DNA of 7,602 bases from positions 1-7,602 of the forward strand of contig CANQZH010000054.1 in the NCBI GenBank assembly GCA_947628245.1. Reading direction: 5' to 3'. Positions 7,027 to 7,602 of the stretch are shown piece after piece. Source of the stretch: an uncultured Bacilli bacterium. GTDB taxonomy: Bacteria > Bacillota_I > Bacilli_A > RF39 > UBA660. The stretch's first letter is position 1; each line of letters begins with the position of its first letter. The translations under genes and the position numbers were made by a program. The notes beneath the pieces were generated by a model. It was not told the origin of the DNA, ran no database searches, and was given only the letters and a program-made list of their open reading frames with translations.

Positions 7027-7046
7027 TTGTACGCAGTTGTACGCAC
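7027..7046. repeat. Two tandem 10-bp motifs at the end of repeat copy 1
   Basis: TTGTACGCA occurs at 7027-7035 and 7037-7045, a 10-bp period. The stretch is clearly richer in G and C than its surroundings. The homology between the two 405-bp copies ends one base later. The same pair is found at 7507-7526 in copy 2. Confidence 0.7.
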
Positions 7047-7110
7047 TTTGAAAAAAACAAAAAAAGTCCCATTCTATAATAGATAGTGGTCAATTTTTGA
7101 CTTACAACTG

Positions 7111-7149
7111 TCAAACTTGGGCTTTTTTAATATTTTTTAATTCAAGCAT
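7111..7149 (-). pseudogene. Truncated 5' stub of the ABC transporter gene
   Basis: The first 28 nt are identical to the ABC gene start. The reading frame then enters the inverted repeat of the element and stops at TGA, giving MLELKNIKKAQV. The ribosome binding site and promoter are intact in copy 2, so this 12-codon frame could be transcribed and translated. It carries no functional part of the transporter. It is best read as the scar of an insertion in codon 10. Confidence 0.8.
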
Positions 7150-7190
7150 AAAAATCCTTTCTATTATAAAGATTACTCACCACAACAAAT

Positions 7191-7245
7191 ATTATAGTAA
7201 GTTTTTATTTTTAGTCAAAGGAATTTTTTGACTAATTTAGCCAAA
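7191..7245 (-). promoter_or_regulatory. Duplicate ABC promoter and operator cluster
   Basis: Exact copy of the promoter (TTGACT, 16 nt, TATAAT at 7196-7191) and of the three operator half-sites (7211-7245). It reads into the 12-codon stub and then into the element, whose hairpin at 6809-6831 would stop the transcript before the intact gene. Confidence 0.7.
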
Positions 7246-7266
7246 AATTTAAAAAAAAGGTATAAT

Positions 7267-7526
7267 CTCGAGTTTGACAGTTGTGCATAAAAAAAAGGCC
7301 GCAAGCCCTTTATTTATAAGAAATTTTAAACTTTTTAAAAATTGCGTCTAATGACAATTTTTCTATCAGTCAAAATTTTTTTAATAAAATTTATAAAATG
7401 TATGTAAATACTTAGCTTACTACATTACATATTAATAATATAACATATTTATAAAAAATTCAATTTTTAAATATAATATTAACGCAAGCTCAATGACTAT
7501 GTATATTTGTACGCAGTTGTACGCAC
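7267..7526 (-). mobile_element. Second, partial copy of the IS-like element
   Basis: Carries one terminal inverted repeat (7267-7284), the terminator-like hairpin (7289-7311) and 260 bp of interior identical to the complete element. It lacks the other end: beyond 7526 the sequence is unrelated to 7047-7121. It may be a truncated copy, or the end of a longer IS whose body continues past the window. No transposase reading frame is visible in the 76 bp that remain. Confidence 0.55.
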
Positions 7527-7562
7527 GGAACTTAAACACTTTTAAAATCAAAAAATCTCTCA

Positions 7563-7588
7563 AACCATTATAAAATGGTTATTTTTTT
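7563..7588 (+). terminator. Plus-strand terminator-like hairpin
   Basis: AACCAT (7563-7568) and ATGGTT (7575-7580) form a 6-bp stem around TATAAA, followed by ATTTTTTT (7581-7588). It has the form of a rho-independent terminator, but no plus-strand gene precedes it in the window. Confidence 0.45.
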
Positions 7589-7593
7589 GTCAA
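7567..7593 (-). promoter_or_regulatory. Possible minus-strand promoter with short spacer
   Basis: On the minus strand, a perfect TTGACA (7593-7588) and TATAAT (7572-7567) are separated by 15 nt, shorter than the usual 16-18. It overlaps the plus-strand hairpin. It would transcribe into the partial element copy. The match may be coincidental in such AT-rich DNA. Confidence 0.4.
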
Positions 7594-7602
7594 ATTTTTA
7601 AT

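Larger units (their letters stand above)
6642..7046. repeat. Perfect 405-bp direct repeat, copy 1
   Basis: Identical base for base to 7122-7526 (period 480 bp). It covers the first 28 nt of the ABC gene, its leader, promoter and operators, and the first 260 bp of the IS-like element. The mismatch at 6641/7121 is the outer end of the element's inverted repeat. The other end falls after a 10-bp tandem motif at 7027-7046. Confidence 0.97.
6787..7121 (-). mobile_element. IS-derived or MITE-like element, 335 bp, no transposase
   Basis: The ends are inverted repeats: 6787-6804 (CTCGAGTTTGACAGTTGT) and the complement of 7104-7121 (CCCAAGTTTGACAGTTGT). They match at 15 of 18 positions, with a perfect 13-bp core. 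A terminator-like hairpin sits just inside the 6787 end, as is common at the 3' end of transposase genes; this suggests a minus orientation. The interior is AT-rich with many stops in all frames, and I see no transposase. The boundary at 7121/7122 is supported independently, because homology to the ABC gene begins exactly there. No target-site duplication can be recognised. It could be a MITE or an internally deleted IS; I cannot assign the IS family. Confidence 0.6.
7122..7526. repeat. Perfect 405-bp direct repeat, copy 2
   Basis: Identical to 6642-7046. It starts in the ABC gene remnant and ends inside a second, 5'-truncated copy of the element (7267-7526), after which the sequence diverges into GGAACTTAAAC. 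The 75 bp between the copies (7047-7121) is the other end of the element at 6787-7121. Confidence 0.97.

Noticed and set aside
6642..7526. CRISPR array or other short-repeat array
   Set aside because: There are only two long copies with a single 75-bp spacer, and the repeat contains a gene start and promoter; this is a segmental duplication.
7387..7544. Minus-strand frame of about 39-50 codons through the end of copy 2, with a hydrophobic stretch and a possible TTG start
   Set aside because: It has no clear ribosome binding site and no ATG start. It exists only because copy 2 joins unrelated flanking DNA, and copy 1 cannot encode the same N-terminus. A small toxin-like peptide is possible but not supported.

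Overview
The window comes from a very AT-rich bacterium. The standard genetic code is used: TGG is the Trp codon, and the stops seen in the main genes are TAA/TAG. GGAGG-type ribosome binding sites and TTGACA/TATAAT-type promoters, together with the gene families (VanY-like D,D-carboxypeptidase, DUF1700/HAAS membrane protein, fused ABC ATPase-FtsX permease), suggest a low-GC Bacillota, plausibly one of the gut lineages near Erysipelotrichia/RF39. The exact taxon cannot be fixed from the sequence.

Layout. (1) 1-546, plus strand: the 3' part of a VanY-family peptidase gene cut by the window edge. (2) 547-4167, minus strand: a tight four-gene operon. In transcription order it holds a HAAS/DUF1700 polytopic membrane protein, an unrecognised 220-residue protein, a transglutaminase-like cysteine-protease-fold protein and a small HAD-like phosphatase. 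Its own promoter lies just upstream (4187-4215). The last stop codon abuts the stop codon of the convergent peptidase gene, and both stops lie in one inverted repeat that probably works as a terminator. (3) 4168-4422: an intergenic region that appears to hold a free-standing small RNA gene on the minus strand, with its own promoter, two stem-loops, a 62-nt loop without any G, and an intrinsic terminator. (4) 4423-6669, minus strand: a complete ABC transporter with ATPase and FtsX permease in one chain, driven by a strong promoter that overlaps inverted-repeat operator sites. (5) 6670-7602: no substantial gene. This region holds a perfect 405-bp direct repeat (6642-7046 and 7122-7526) and a 335-bp IS-like or MITE-like element (6787-7121) with 18-bp imperfect terminal inverted repeats. 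The second repeat copy carries a duplicate promoter/operator and the first 28 nt of the ABC gene, which then runs into the element to give a 12-codon stub.

The most informative parts are the small RNA locus and the duplication. The duplication boundary coincides with the outer end of the element's inverted repeat. This is what unequal crossing-over between two copies of the element would leave, one upstream of the promoter and one inserted in codon 10 of the ABC gene. An assembly artefact has to be excluded, because the two copies are identical. The four-gene operon joins a membrane protein of the HAAS class, often PadR-controlled elsewhere, to three soluble proteins of unknown joint function. 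No PadR gene is visible beside it.
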